Positions 1 through 8,750 of a stretch of DNA of 64,000 bases are shown here, in pieces (the stretch's first letter is position 1; each line of letters starts with the position of its first letter). The stretch covers positions 1-64,000 of the forward strand of contig CAZNGS010000004.1 in assembly GCA_964572825.1 (NCBI GenBank). The letters run 5' to 3'. The position numbers were made by a program, and so were the translations under genes. Origin of the DNA: CAYVBE01 sp964572825 (GTDB lineage Bacteria > Planctomycetota > Brocadiia > SM23-32). The notes below the pieces were generated by a model, which was not told the origin of the DNA, made no database searches, and saw only the letters and a program-made list of their open reading frames with translations.

Positions 1-1268
1 TCCAACCCCTTGCGGAACCGTTTGAAGCTGGCAGGCGCGGGGTTCGCCAGGTACGCGAAGCATTCGGGGGCGAAACGCGGGATCTCGTCATAAATGATCG
101 AGGGTTCCTCTGTCAGCGTGTCCCCGATCCCGAACTGCTCATTCCCCACGATGCCCACCACGTCCCCCGGGTAGGCTTCGTCCACGGTTTCGCGGTCCTG
201 TCCAAAAAGCTTTGTGGCGTAGGACAGCCGCAGTTCCTTCCCGGTGCGGCTGTGCACGACGGTCATGTCACGCTCGAACTTACCCGAGATCACGCGCACA
301 AATGCGACCCGGTCGCGATGGCGCGGGTCCATGTTGGCCTGTATCTTGAACACGAAACCCGAGAACGCGTCCCGGGCCGGTTCAATGACGTCCTCCCGGC
401 TGCGTCTGGCAGTGGGTGGAGGCGAGTAACGCAGGAATCCATCCAACAGCAGGTCCACACCGAAGTTGTGCAGGGCGCTGCCGAAGTAAACCGGCGTGGT
501 CCGCCCGTCCAGGACCTCTTGCGGATCAAAGTCGGCCCCGGCCATGTTGAGCAACTCCACGTCCTCACACGCTGTGCGATACGTGCGCTCGTCCAGCCGA
601 CCCCGTACGGCTGCATCGGACAGGTTGCCGGTGGAAACGGGCGCTACGTAGGCACCGCCCGCAGTGCGTTCGTAAAGGTGCGCCGTGCGCGTCTGCCGGT
701 CCCATACCCCCCTGAAACCGAAGCCCGTCCCGAGAGGCCAGTTCATCGCATAGGCGGAAACGCCCAGCACGTTCTCCAACTCATCCAGCAGCCCCAGCGG
801 ATCCCGGGTCGGACGGTCCATCTTGTTGATGAACGTGAAGATCGACACGTGCCGCCGTCGGCAGACTTCGAAGAGTTTGCGCGTCTGGTTCTCGATGCCT
901 CTGGCGGCGTCGATGACCATCACGGCCGAGTCCACGGCCGTCAGCACGCGGTAGGTTTCTTCGGAGAAGTCTTTGTGTCCGGGGGTGTCCAGCAGGTTGA
1001 TGCGAAAACCCCGGCAGTCGAACTGAAGGACCGTCGAACTAATGGAAATGCCCCGTTTCTTCTCCGCTTCCATCCAGTCGGAGGCCGTGGTTCGTTGGTT
1101 TTTGCGGGCCCTTACCGAACCGGCAAGGTCGACGGCGCCCGCATAGAGCAGGAACTTCTCGGTCAGCGTCGTCTTGCCGGCGTCGGGGTGCGACACAATG
1201 GCGAACGTCCGCCGCCGGTCGATCTCTTCGTGGGGGTTGGGGTGCTCCGCGATTGCGGTCGTGTTCAT
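1..1268 (-). CDS. prfC: peptide chain release factor 3 (partial)
   Basis: This is a translational GTPase that recycles RF1/RF2 from the ribosome after termination; it is cytoplasmic. About 422 residues are visible, and the C-terminus lies beyond the left edge (family length is about 530). The start ATG at 1268 gives the N-terminus MNTTAIAEHPNPHEEIDRRR. The P-loop SHPDAGKTTLTEK follows at about residues 26-38, and the G3 motif DTPGH and G4 motif NKMD are also present. The G3 region and the following EETYRVL segment match RF3 rather than EF-G. A possible promoter lies about 200 bp upstream at 1473-1502. The open frame on the other strand is a shadow. Only the missing C-terminus is unverified. 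Confidence 0.93.
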   Translation of the reverse strand, partial: MNTTAIAEHPNPHEEIDRRRTFAIVSHPDAGKTTLTEKFLLYAGAVDLAGSVRARKNQRTTASDWMEAEKKRGISISSTVLQFDCRGFRINLLDTPGHKDFSEETYRVLTAVDSAVMVIDAARGIENQTRKLFEVCRRRHVSIFTFINKMDRPTRDPLGLLDELENVLGVSAYAMNWPLGTGFGFRGVWDRQTRTAHLYERTAGGAYVAPVSTGNLSDAAVRGRLDERTYRTACEDVELLNMAGADFDPQEVLDGRTTPVYFGSALHNFGVDLLLDGFLRYSPPPTARRSREDVIEPARDAFSGFVFKIQANMDPRHRDRVAFVRVISGKFERDMTVVHSRTGKELRLSYATKLFGQDRETVDEAYPGDVVGIVGNEQFGIGDTLTEEPSIIYDEIPRFAPECFAYLANPAPASFKRFRKGL

Positions 1269-1472
1269 GCCAGAAGCCCTATGGTTCGGATCAAAGCGAG
1301 TAGAGTCGCCGCAAGGCATGCAGGAAGGCGGCTCAAACACAGGCCGGGGATGCAGGCCAACAGGCAAGTCGCTGCAGAGGCGGGAACGGATTAGGGTGGA
1401 GTCATGCCGCTGCGCAGGTATACGGCGCGGAAGACAGACCACTTGTCGGGCATGTAGAGCATCATGCTACTC

Positions 1473-1502
1473 ATTGTAACGCTTCGCGCGGTCGAGGGCC
1501 AA
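1473..1502 (-). promoter_or_regulatory. candidate sigma70-type promoter upstream of prfC
   Basis: On the minus strand there is TTGGCC, an 18-bp spacer, then TACAAT. It points toward prfC, with a leader of about 200 nt. The -10 is good and the -35 is weak. Confidence 0.3.
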
Positions 1503-1590
1503 CGACTTCGTAATACTTCAGCTGACTGCGCGTGTTGGGAGCGACGGGCGCAGCGCGCCCGAGAATGGGGAAACCGGCTCCGGCACGGTT

Positions 1591-1619
1591 TTGACGGTGC
1601 CGTCGCAGTACCATATCAT
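1591..1619 (+). promoter_or_regulatory. candidate promoter for the macro-domain/pncBA group
   Basis: TTGACG, a 17-bp spacer, then TATCAT. It lies about 180 bp before the macro-domain start and reads toward it. Spacing is ideal, with one mismatch in each hexamer. Confidence 0.4.
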
Positions 1620-1800
1620 CGTACGCACGCGGGGGGCGGACGTAGCAGAGAGGGTCGCCCGACATAGTGAGCGTGGGTTACCCATAGCAGAATTAGCATC
1701 GGCTCGCCTTGCAGGTAACGCCCGACCACGGCAATGGCTCAGTGCCTGATGGGCAGTCAGGACGGAGCAAGGGGCGGTTCAAGGTGAAGGGAGGCCAGCA

Positions 1801-2340
1801 ATGGTGGTAGAGCGAAAGATCGGTGGCGTAACGGTTGAATGTGTGGAAGGGGATATTGCGGATCAGCCGGACATGGATGCCATCGTCAATGCGGCAAACG
1901 CCCAGTTGCGCATCGGCGGTGGCGTGGCCGGTGCCATCCATCGGGCTGCGGGCCCAGGGCTCGAAGAAGAGTGCCGCCCCCTTGCACCTATCGGACCCGG
2001 CGAGGCCGTGATCAGCGGCGGGCACGAACTGCCAAACCGCTACGTTATTCACTGTCTCGGTCCGGTTTATGGAAGGGACGAACCTTCGGATGTACTGCTG
2101 GCCTCGTGTTACCGCAGGGCTCTCCAACTGGCCGAGGAGAACGCGGTTCAGTCCATAGCCTTTCCGGCCATATCGACCGGGGCCTTCGGATACCCCATGG
2201 AGGACGCGGCGCGCATCGCAATCAGGACGGTCCTTGATGCGCTGCCGCAGCTCAGTTCTGTGGAGCACATCCGCTTCGTGCTGTTCAGCGACAGAGCCCG
2301 ACGTATTCACGAGAGTGTTCTTGAGGAATTGAGCGGTTAA
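1801..2340 (+). CDS. macro domain protein (ADP-ribose / O-acetyl-ADP-ribose deacetylase type)
   Basis: This 179-residue protein is a single macro domain. The family binds ADP-ribose and hydrolyses O-acetyl-ADP-ribose or mono-ADP-ribose esters. Visible signature segments are EGDIADQ near residue 16, the catalytic-loop motif IVNAANAQLRIGGGVAGAIH at about 28-47, and the substrate loop FPAISTGAFGYP at about 121-132. The length is typical of YmdB/AF1521-like proteins. The ATG at 1801 has GGGAGG seven bases upstream. It is followed after 118 bp by pncB and pncA on the same strand, so a role in recycling ADP-ribose metabolites next to NAD salvage is a reasonable inference. The exact substrate cannot be read from the sequence. 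Confidence 0.9.
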   Translation: MVVERKIGGVTVECVEGDIADQPDMDAIVNAANAQLRIGGGVAGAIHRAAGPGLEEECRPLAPIGPGEAVISGGHELPNRYVIHCLGPVYGRDEPSDVLLASCYRRALQLAEENAVQSIAFPAISTGAFGYPMEDAARIAIRTVLDALPQLSSVEHIRFVLFSDRARRIHESVLEELSG

Positions 2341-2458
2341 AACGAGAGGTCCGGGCTGTCGTCCGATCTCCAGTAACTCGTGGTGATGGGGCTTGGCGCC
2401 GGGGAGAAACGCAAGGCCAGGGGCGCGGGCTCGCCGCTGAGCGCGAACGGAGGATTAC

Positions 2459-3874
2459 ATGATCGACTTCACCGGCACGTACACCGACGAATACGAACTC
2501 ACGATGGCGCAGGTCTACTTCCTGAAGGGGTACGGGCAGGAGCGGGCGGTCTTCGACTACTTCTTCCGCCTTTTGCCCTTCGATGGCGGCTACGCCGTCT
2601 ATGCCGGGCTGGAGGACCTGCTGCAGATTCTCGAAACGCTGTCCTTCGAGAACGAGGATATCGAGTACCTGCGCGAACAGGGGTACGACGCCGAGTTCTT
2701 GAGTTACCTGGAAGGCTTCCGATTCCGGGGCAATGTCTATAGCTCCCTGGAGGGGGACGTCCTCTTCCCAACTCGATCGGTGTTGAGCGTCGAGGCGGGC
2801 TTGATCGAGGCGCAGGTTATCGAGACGTTGCTGCTGAACATCCTGAACTTCGAGACGCTGATCGCGACGAAGGCGAGCCGGATGCGGCGGGTAGCGGGCG
2901 ACCGCAAGCTGGTGGATTTCGGGCTGCGCCGCGCGCACGGTCCGGCGGGCTACTACGCCAGCCGGGCTGCGATTGTCGGCGGGTTCGATAGCACCAGCAA
3001 CGTGCGAGCCGGGCGCGATTTCGGCATGCCGATCTCCGGCACCATGGCCCACTCCTTCGTGCAGCGCTACGACGACGAGTTGACGGCATTTCGCGATTTC
3101 GCCAAAGGCCAGCCGGAGAACTGCGTCTTGCTGGTGGACACCTACGACGCCCTGAACAGCGGCATTCCGAATGCAATCACCGTTGGGAAGGAAATGGCCG
3201 ACCGCGGGCAGCGACTGCTCGGCATACGGCTCGACAGCGGCGACCTGGCCTATCTGGCCAAGCAGGGGCGAAAGATGTTGGACAAGGCCGGCCTCGATTA
3301 CGTAAAGATAGCGGCGTCGAACCAGCTCGATGAACACGTGATCGAGAGCCTGCTGAAGCAGGGCGCGCCGATTGACCTTTTCGGGGTGGGCACGCGCCTG
3401 GTGACCGGCCCGCCCGACGCTGCTCTGGACGGCGTCTACAAGCTTGCTTTTGCCAACGGCGAGCCACGCATCAAGCTCTCCGAGACCACGGAGAAGATCA
3501 GCCTGCCGCACCTCAAGCAAGTCTTCCGCGTGCTGAACGGCGACGGGAACTTTTTCGGCGCCGACTCGGTAGCGCTTGCCGACGAAACGGACGTCGAGCG
3601 TATGCACCATCCATCCGATCCGATGAAGTCGCTGTATATCGCCGATTATGAGAAGGAGCCGTTGCTTCATCAGGTGATGAAGGAGGGCGAGCGGACTACC
3701 GATCCGAAGCCGCTGAAGGAGATTGCCGCGTACTCGAAGAAGCGCCTGGCGCAGCTTCCGGCCGAGTACAAGCGCTTCACCAATCCGCACCTCTACAAGG
3801 TTGGTCTGAGCACGCGGCTCAAAGAGGAACGCGACCGCCTGGTGGAAACACACCGAAAGGAACTGGGTCGATGA
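2459..3874 (+). CDS. pncB: nicotinate phosphoribosyltransferase
   Basis: The enzyme converts nicotinate plus PRPP to nicotinate mononucleotide, using ATP, in the Preiss-Handler NAD salvage pathway. The 471-residue length fits the family. Diagnostic stretches are the N-terminal TDEYELTMAQVYF (about residues 8-20), DFGLRRAHG around 150-158, GGFDSTSNV near 175, HSFVQ near 197, LLVDTYDA near 222, and GIRLDSGDL near 254. The start is fixed by GGAGG five bases before the ATG. Its stop overlaps the pncA start by four bases (ATGA), which indicates translational coupling with the enzyme that makes its substrate. Confidence 0.95.
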   Translation: MIDFTGTYTDEYELTMAQVYFLKGYGQERAVFDYFFRLLPFDGGYAVYAGLEDLLQILETLSFENEDIEYLREQGYDAEFLSYLEGFRFRGNVYSSLEGDVLFPTRSVLSVEAGLIEAQVIETLLLNILNFETLIATKASRMRRVAGDRKLVDFGLRRAHGPAGYYASRAAIVGGFDSTSNVRAGRDFGMPISGTMAHSFVQRYDDELTAFRDFAKGQPENCVLLVDTYDALNSGIPNAITVGKEMADRGQRLLGIRLDSGDLAYLAKQGRKMLDKAGLDYVKIAASNQLDEHVIESLLKQGAPIDLFGVGTRLVTGPPDAALDGVYKLAFANGEPRIKLSETTEKISLPHLKQVFRVLNGDGNFFGADSVALADETDVERMHHPSDPMKSLYIADYEKEPLLHQVMKEGERTTDPKPLKEIAAYSKKRLAQLPAEYKRFTNPHLYKVGLSTRLKEERDRLVETHRKELGR

Positions 3875-4479
3875 AGACGCTCATAGTGGTGGATGTGCAG
3901 AACGATTTTACCCCCGGCGGCGCCCTGGCGGTTCCAGAGGGAGATCGTATCGTGCTGGTGATCAATGCCCTGCAGGACCGGTTTGACCTGGCGGTGGCGA
4001 CGCAGGACTGGCATCCGCCGGACCACGTCAGCTTTGCCTCGAACCACGAGGGCAAGCAGGAGTTCGACGAGATCGAAGTGGACGGCATGTCCCAGACGCT
4101 CTGGCCAGATCACTGTGTGCAGGGCACGCAGGGGGCCGCCTTCCATCCGAAGCTCGATCTGAAGCCGGTCGAGGCGATCTTCCGCAAGGGGACGGATCGG
4201 CGGATTGACAGCTACAGCGGCTTCTTCGACAACAAACACCAGAAGACCACGGGCCTGGCCGGTTACCTTCGCGAGAAAGAGGCGAGCAACCTCTACTTCT
4301 GTGGGCTGGCAGCCGAGATCTGCGTCGCGTTTTGCATAAGAGACGCGCTGGATTTGGGCTTCGCCGCCACCCTAATCCAGGACGCCACAAGGCCGCTCGA
4401 TCCGCACGACTTTCAGCAGGCGAGACGCGACTTTCTCAACACGGGCGCGAAGATCGTCTCCTCCGGCGACATAGGCTGA
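3871..4479 (+). CDS. pncA: nicotinamidase
   Basis: This isochorismatase-fold amidase hydrolyses nicotinamide to nicotinate, feeding PncB. The protein is 202 residues. The catalytic triad is visible as D8 (VVDVQND), K106 (FRKGTD) and C151 (GLAAEICV). The metal site is D46-x-H48 with H52 in DWHPPDH, plus H81 in WPDHCVQGT. The start overlaps the pncB stop by four bases, so the two are probably translated as a coupled pair. The preference for nicotinamide over related amides is inferred from the WPDHCVQGT segment typical of PncA and from the partner gene. Confidence 0.95.
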   Translation: MKTLIVVDVQNDFTPGGALAVPEGDRIVLVINALQDRFDLAVATQDWHPPDHVSFASNHEGKQEFDEIEVDGMSQTLWPDHCVQGTQGAAFHPKLDLKPVEAIFRKGTDRRIDSYSGFFDNKHQKTTGLAGYLREKEASNLYFCGLAAEICVAFCIRDALDLGFAATLIQDATRPLDPHDFQQARRDFLNTGAKIVSSGDIG

Positions 4480-4573
4480 CCGGCTACACCCGTCTGAGCA
4501 CCGTTCGTAACAGATGCACGGCGGGTTCGATCCGCGGGAAAAGCAGACAGAGGAAAACCGGGGTGAATAGAAG

Positions 4574-5467
4574 ATGAACTCGATTGTGGGATTCACACTG
4601 TGTACCGCATTGCGCTGGACGTACCGGTTCACGGGCTGGCGGCCACTGGACCGGACGATCACGGCCCTGGGTGCGCGTTTGAAGTCCTTGCGGAACGTGC
4701 CCGTCCGGATGCGCGACGGTCGCTGGCTGTACCTGGACTTGAGCAACCCGGTCTCGGTGCCGTACTTGCTTGAGGGCGAGTTCCCCTGCGAGAACGCCGA
4801 AACGGAGCTGGTGAAGGCGATTGTGCGCCGGGGCGACACGGCGCTGGACATCGGCGCGAATGTCGGGTGGTATGCCAGCCTGCTCTGTCACTTGGTCGGC
4901 GACGAGGGAGAGGTGCACGCGTTCGAGCCGAACCGCCGACTGGTTCGGTTGCTGAAGCAGTTGCAGGAGCGGCATCGGCAGTTGCACGTGCATTCGATGG
5001 CCCTGGGGGCCCGAGAGCGCCGTGCCGATTTTCACATCCCGCAGAACTGGGTCAGTGGCTCCCTGGCCGAGGCGAATGAGACGGCGAACGTGCAACGTAC
5101 CCGCGTGGCACCGCTCGATGATTACGTCGTTGAACTCGGCGTCAAAAGGGTGGATTTCATCAAGATGGACGCCGAAGGGGCTGAACCCATGGTGTTGGAG
5201 GGTGCACGGGAGACGCTGGAACGCCCCGACGCACCGCTGTGGATGGTGGAGTTCTCGACCGAGGAGGCCAGCCGATTCAGCCACCATCCCAGCGACATAG
5301 TAGAGTTCTTCGCGTCCGCCGGGCACCACTACACACCCTATCTCATCGACCAGCAGCAACACCGCCTCCGGCCGCTCGCCCTGCCGGAGGAGGACGATTT
5401 CTGGCTGAACGGCGTGTTCGTGCCCGAGGCGCGGCACGAACGCATCCCGGCCGAGTGGCTGACGTGA
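4574..5467 (+). CDS. FkbM family SAM-dependent methyltransferase
   Basis: This 297-residue protein has a Rossmann-type methyltransferase core. Motif I, LDIGANVGWY, is at 91-100, with acidic E118 in HAFEPN binding the SAM ribose. The family-specific VDFIKMDAEGAE segment is at 193-204. FkbM proteins methylate hydroxyl groups of sugars or secondary metabolites. The substrate here is unknown and the neighbours do not help. It is probably downstream of pncA (94-bp gap) but not obviously related in function. The N-terminal 60 residues have no recognised domain. It converges with the UroD-like gene, leaving only 12 bp between stops. Confidence 0.85.
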   Translation: MNSIVGFTLCTALRWTYRFTGWRPLDRTITALGARLKSLRNVPVRMRDGRWLYLDLSNPVSVPYLLEGEFPCENAETELVKAIVRRGDTALDIGANVGWYASLLCHLVGDEGEVHAFEPNRRLVRLLKQLQERHRQLHVHSMALGARERRADFHIPQNWVSGSLAEANETANVQRTRVAPLDDYVVELGVKRVDFIKMDAEGAEPMVLEGARETLERPDAPLWMVEFSTEEASRFSHHPSDIVEFFASAGHHYTPYLIDQQQHRLRPLALPEEDDFWLNGVFVPEARHERIPAEWLT

Positions 5468-5479
5468 AGCCAAGCTAAG

Positions 5480-6658
5480 CTAAGCTCGTTCCTCTCGCAC
5501 GTTCTGTGCGATCTCAAGCCAGCGATCGATAGCCTGAAGCTCCCGCTCGAGGGTGTCTATCGTGTGCAGGCCGTCGGCGCGTATCGTGAACGGCTTGCCG
5601 CTGCAGGCGTCACAGATGTCCTCAAGCCTGGTCCGAATGTGCTCATCGTCGGCTCGCTGCACGTCCTTGACCGGGTTCAGGCAGACCTGAAGAGCGATGC
5701 CGTCCATCACCTCGGCGGCACGCGAAACGTCCGTCCACGGGCCGACGTGGAACATCTGCAGCCCCGGAATGCGGCGGATCAGTTCCAGGAAATGGGTCGT
5801 ATCGCCACACGAGTGCCAGTAGACGACGCTCTCAAGTTCACCCAATTCCACCTCAGTGGGCAGGATGAACTCCTCGTATAGCCGGGGGGGGAAGACCTGC
5901 CCGCTTACCTCGTCGTTATAGAGTACGCCCGGTCCAATGGACTCTCCCAAAAAACGCGCGCGTTCCTTCCGCCACCCCTTTCGGCAGTCCGTAACGAACC
6001 GCAACTGAGCCGTGGCGAACTCGGGGGCCTGGATCATGTCCACCAGGAAGTTCTCCATGCCCCGCAGGTGACAGCACACGCCGAAGGGACTTCGCTGCCA
6101 GTCAGGAAACTCAACGGAAAAGTCTTCCGGCACCAGCTCGCCCATCTCCCCATAGAACCGATGCGCCAGGGGCATCAGGCCGCTTGTGTGGAAGTCGGGC
6201 TTCTGCAGCGCATCCAGGTCCTCCCGGCAGTTGATGATCGGTTTTTTGGCTATCCACGGGCTGACTTTGTCCTGGTAGACGACCTCCACGCCGAACAGGC
6301 TTGGCTCGAATCCTACCCCTAACCAGATGGAAATTATGCGTTCGATACAGGTATGCTCCTTCCAGCGGTTGAAGCGGTAGATATCCTTCTGCAGAGTTCG
6401 CCGCAGATACTCCCTCGGATCGGTGAAGAAGCGCCTCAGGCTGAAGCCGAGGATGTCCGCCCACATCGGCCCCTCGGGGTCTACGGTGATAGGAAAAGGT
6501 TGGTCGGGTTGCGGTGTCCCCTGCCAGTGGTCCTGACCGACGTCCGCACCTTGCCCCCAGAGCTTGCGATTTCGCTGGTTTTTCTCGCTCTGCTCCGCCT
6601 GGCGTACGGCCTCCAACAAACCATCTATGTTGTCAGGGATTTCGCTGTTCCTGGTCAT
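5480..6658 (-). CDS. uroporphyrinogen decarboxylase family protein (methyltransferase-like)
   Basis: The protein is 392 residues when started at the ATG at 6658, which has GGGAGGGG about ten bases upstream; a longer open frame upstream lacks such a site. The UroD superfamily fold is supported by the C-terminal region YWHSCGDTTHFLELI, followed by IPGLQMFHVGPWTD. This His-x-Cys-Gly metal-site motif is typical of UroD-like corrinoid/cobalamin methyltransferases rather than haem-pathway HemE, whose N-terminal arginine motif is absent. Such paralogues are numerous in planctomycete-like genomes. The methyl donor is unknown. An IS scar begins 37 bp upstream of the start and may have displaced the native promoter. 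Confidence 0.8.
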   Translation of the reverse strand: MTRNSEIPDNIDGLLEAVRQAEQSEKNQRNRKLWGQGADVGQDHWQGTPQPDQPFPITVDPEGPMWADILGFSLRRFFTDPREYLRRTLQKDIYRFNRWKEHTCIERIISIWLGVGFEPSLFGVEVVYQDKVSPWIAKKPIINCREDLDALQKPDFHTSGLMPLAHRFYGEMGELVPEDFSVEFPDWQRSPFGVCCHLRGMENFLVDMIQAPEFATAQLRFVTDCRKGWRKERARFLGESIGPGVLYNDEVSGQVFPPRLYEEFILPTEVELGELESVVYWHSCGDTTHFLELIRRIPGLQMFHVGPWTDVSRAAEVMDGIALQVCLNPVKDVQRADDEHIRTRLEDICDACSGKPFTIRADGLHTIDTLERELQAIDRWLEIAQNVREERA

Positions 6659-6816
6659 CGGTACCGTTCCCCTCCCAATGCCATTGGTCGTGAGCCCAAC
6701 TTCCGCAGTTTGGAGGAAATCCGGGGAATTTTCAAGGTTTTTTGGGGGCGGGCGCACGGATTTGCGCCCGAGAGCGGCTCTTGGCCCAGACGCCCGAAAC
6801 AGACGCCAGAATGGCC

Positions 6817-7654
6817 ATGTAGTGAAGACCTAACCCCCTGTTTCGGGCCCCATAATGGGGCCATGTTTATACGGCCCTGCTATCGCCAAAAAGACGGCAA
6901 GCGCCACGCCTGTTGGACGTTGGTGGACAGTTACCGCACGGAGTGCGGACCACGCCAGCGGGTGGTGGCCTACCCGGGCAAACTCCAAGAAGAATTGCGC
7001 CAGGGCGTCAGGCGTGCCGCTGAGGGAAACCCCGCCGCCCGGCAGACCGATCTGTTTGAGAAAGCCCGGCTCAGATGGGCCCCGGGTGGACGCCTCCCGG
7101 GTGCGCGTGGAAAGGTGCCGCGATTGCGGTGGGCCTGTTCGAGGTGGACGTGGCAGAAGGCCCCGACGGGCGGGCACGGATCCGGTGGGACAAAGTGGAG
7201 GCGTGGCGGCGATGGGCGCAGCTCAGCGAGGGCTGCTACCTGCTGCGCAGCAACATCGGGGACTGGACGCCCCGGCGGCTATGGGAGGCCTACATCCAGT
7301 TGACCCGGGCGGAGGCGGCGTTTCGCATCCAGAAAAGCGACCTGAAGATACGGCCGATCTGGCACCAGTGTGAGGACAGGGTGCGGGCGCACGTGCTGGT
7401 GTGTTTTCTTGCCTACGTGCTCTGGAAGACACTGGCCCAGATGTGCGCGCAGTCCGGTCTGGGAGGGGAGCCGCGCAGGGTCTTCGAGGCGCTCGCCAAG
7501 CTCAGGGTGGTGGACGTCATCCTGCCCACGCGCCGGGGCGTGGAGATACGGAAGCGTTGCGTGACGGAGCCGACGGACCGCCAGGCAATACTGCTGCAGA
7601 AACTGGGTCTCGACCTGCCGCGCTCAATAAGGCGGACGAAAATGTAGTGAAGAC
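6817..7654. repeat. 13-bp direct repeat atgtagtgaagac bracketing the transposase remnant
   Basis: Perfect copies lie at 6817-6829 and 7642-7654, just outside the two ends of the transposase remnant and inside the terminal repeats. A partly similar string (ggccatgtagt) recurs at about 8258, at the start of the neighbouring IS1380 remnant. Confidence 0.5.
6863..7647 (+). pseudogene. IS1634-type transposase remnant, internally deleted and frameshifted
   Basis: Homology is spread over three frames. An N-terminal piece starts at the ATG at 6863 (MFIRPCYRQKDGKRHACWTL, then LVDSYRTECGPRQRVVAYPG). A short middle piece (ASRVRVERCRDC) is in a second frame near 7090-7120. A C-terminal piece in a third frame runs from about 7110 to 7647. 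The C-terminal piece keeps the region around the third catalytic acid (LTRAEAAFRIQKSDLKIRPI) and the conserved WHQCEDRVRAH segment. The central part that would carry the first two catalytic aspartates is missing. It cannot make an active transposase. The assignment rests on similarity to the DGxYxLRTN and RPIxHxxxxxIRxHV blocks of that family. Confidence 0.75.
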
Positions 7655-7720
7655 TTTTTCGCTGAATCGGCCCGAGAGGCCGTCTCGCTGCAATTCGGTT
7701 CTGAAACTACGGAAGTTGGG

Positions 7721-8210
7721 TTAGCACTATCTGTCCGATAGGAGCATAACGGTGCGCCCTGTCGACCCACCAGCCCGGCAACGCGCAGAGGGCACCGGAG
7801 TTCATCACGTCCGGTAGGAAATCCGTTTCCAGCCGCGCCATTTGGCTGCTGGAGGCCGCGCGTTTGTCGCCCTCCATGCGACCGACCACCTCTTGCATGG
7901 TCGGATCGTGCCGGAGGTAGTCCGCATCGTTCGTATCCTCGTAGCCTGCAATGCGTCCGTAGACCGACTGGCGCACGAGCCCCAACATGGAGTGCTGGAT
8001 ATTCTTGCCGCAGCGCGTGTCCCAAAGCTCTTCGGCCGCCATCCCTACTTGCGCGCCGCGCGCAGGCAAGTCCGTCAATCCGAGCCTCTCATCAAGTTCC
8101 CGGTGGGCGAGCAGGCCTGCATCGCTGGAGACCTTTGCGCCGACGAAGCGGATCTTCACCGAGCCATCAAAATCAACCCTCAAAGGCCCGCCCGTTTGCC
8201 TTTCACCCAT
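7721..8210 (-). pseudogene. IS1380-family transposase, N-terminal fragment
   Basis: From the ATG at 8210 the product shows the IS1380 N-terminal blocks SSDAGLLAHRELDERLGLTD, KNIQHSMLGLVRQSVYGRIAGYEDTNDA, and LPGWWVDRAHRYAPIGQIVL. In complete members the last block is followed by the first catalytic DMDSS motif. Here the homology ends at 7721, where the IS1634-like terminal repeat starts, and no continuation exists on the far side of that element near 6695. It is a truncated, inactive remnant of about 163 codons. A possible outer end of the original element (ccttactacatggcc on the minus strand) lies near 8257-8271. Confidence 0.8.
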
Positions 8211-8368
8211 CGGTTGACCTTCTCAGCAAGTGCCGAACCGGCTTGAAACCGTCCTCAGGCGGCCATGTAGTAAGGGTCTGTTTATCTAAGACCTTATTAT
8301 ACAAGGATTAAAGCCGCCGCACAACCTTATATACCAGACAACTGGCATTCTATTGCAAAGTATCCGGG

Positions 8369-8650
8369 TTAGCACTCTTCCCCCTCTTCGGCTTCTTCTG
8401 CTCTCCGCTTCGTCTGTTCGGTGCGATGGCTGATAAACGCCACCACCTCCTCTACACCTTCCTTGTGGAGCTGGCCCATCAGCTCCCGCACCACCTCCGG
8501 CTCCCCCCGGACGCTGTAGAGGATCATGTCGCCCCGGCGGAAGGCCTGGATGCCCGGCACGATCTCCGAGCCCCCGTAGATGGGCACCAGGGGCCCGGGT
8601 TGGGACTGATCCGTGGGGTCGTTGTCTTTTTGTTCGGGTTTCGGCGTCAC
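8369..8650 (-). CDS. small hypothetical protein
   Basis: This is an unrecognised protein of 93 residues. The C-terminal half looks like a small alpha/beta domain (SEIVPGIQAF, RGDMILYSV, EVVRELMGQLHKEG, VEEVVAFISHR), followed by a charged tail EQTKRRAEEAEEGEEC. The frame is open to 8734, but a strong promoter (TTGCGG-18-TATAAT at 8721-8750) lies inside that extension. I therefore place the start at the GTG at 8650, which has GGAGCGG five bases upstream. Transcription would begin near 8715. It reads toward the IS scar and is divergent from ahcY. Function is unknown. Confidence 0.55.
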   Translation of the reverse strand: MTPKPEQKDNDPTDQSQPGPLVPIYGGSEIVPGIQAFRRGDMILYSVRGEPEVVRELMGQLHKEGVEEVVAFISHRTEQTKRRAEEAEEGEEC

Positions 8651-8720
8651 AATTCCGCTCCAACGCCCCGGAGAGTCGCATTCATTGGGAAGAGAAGCCC
8701 CGGTCGGCTGCCAAAATGCG

Positions 8721-8750
8721 ATTATACCCCTCACCCCGGCTATCCCGCAA
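8721..8750 (-). promoter_or_regulatory. promoter for the 93-residue hypothetical gene
   Basis: On the minus strand: TTGCGG, 18 bp, TATAAT. The consensus -10 and its position 70 bp before a GTG with a ribosome-binding site decide the start of the downstream gene. Confidence 0.55.

Larger units (their letters stand above)
1269..1800. other. intergenic region, no gene recognised
   Basis: This 532-bp stretch separates divergent prfC and the macro-domain gene. Short open frames here show no recognisable protein signature. It holds one candidate promoter for each flanking gene and nothing else I can support. Confidence 0.5.
6695..7720 (+). mobile_element. IS1634-like (IS4 superfamily) deletion derivative with terminal inverted repeats
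   Basis: Imperfect 17-bp inverted repeats bound this segment: cccaacttccgcagttt at 6695-6711 and its complement with one mismatch at 7704-7720. The interior carries fragments of an IS1634-type transposase. At about 1.03 kb it is much shorter than complete members. I see no clear target-site duplication. Its right end abuts the IS1380 transposase fragment exactly where that homology stops. Confidence 0.65.

Noticed and set aside
252..1394. 380-codon plus-strand open frame
   Set aside because: Antisense of prfC, which shows P-loop and G3/G4 motifs.
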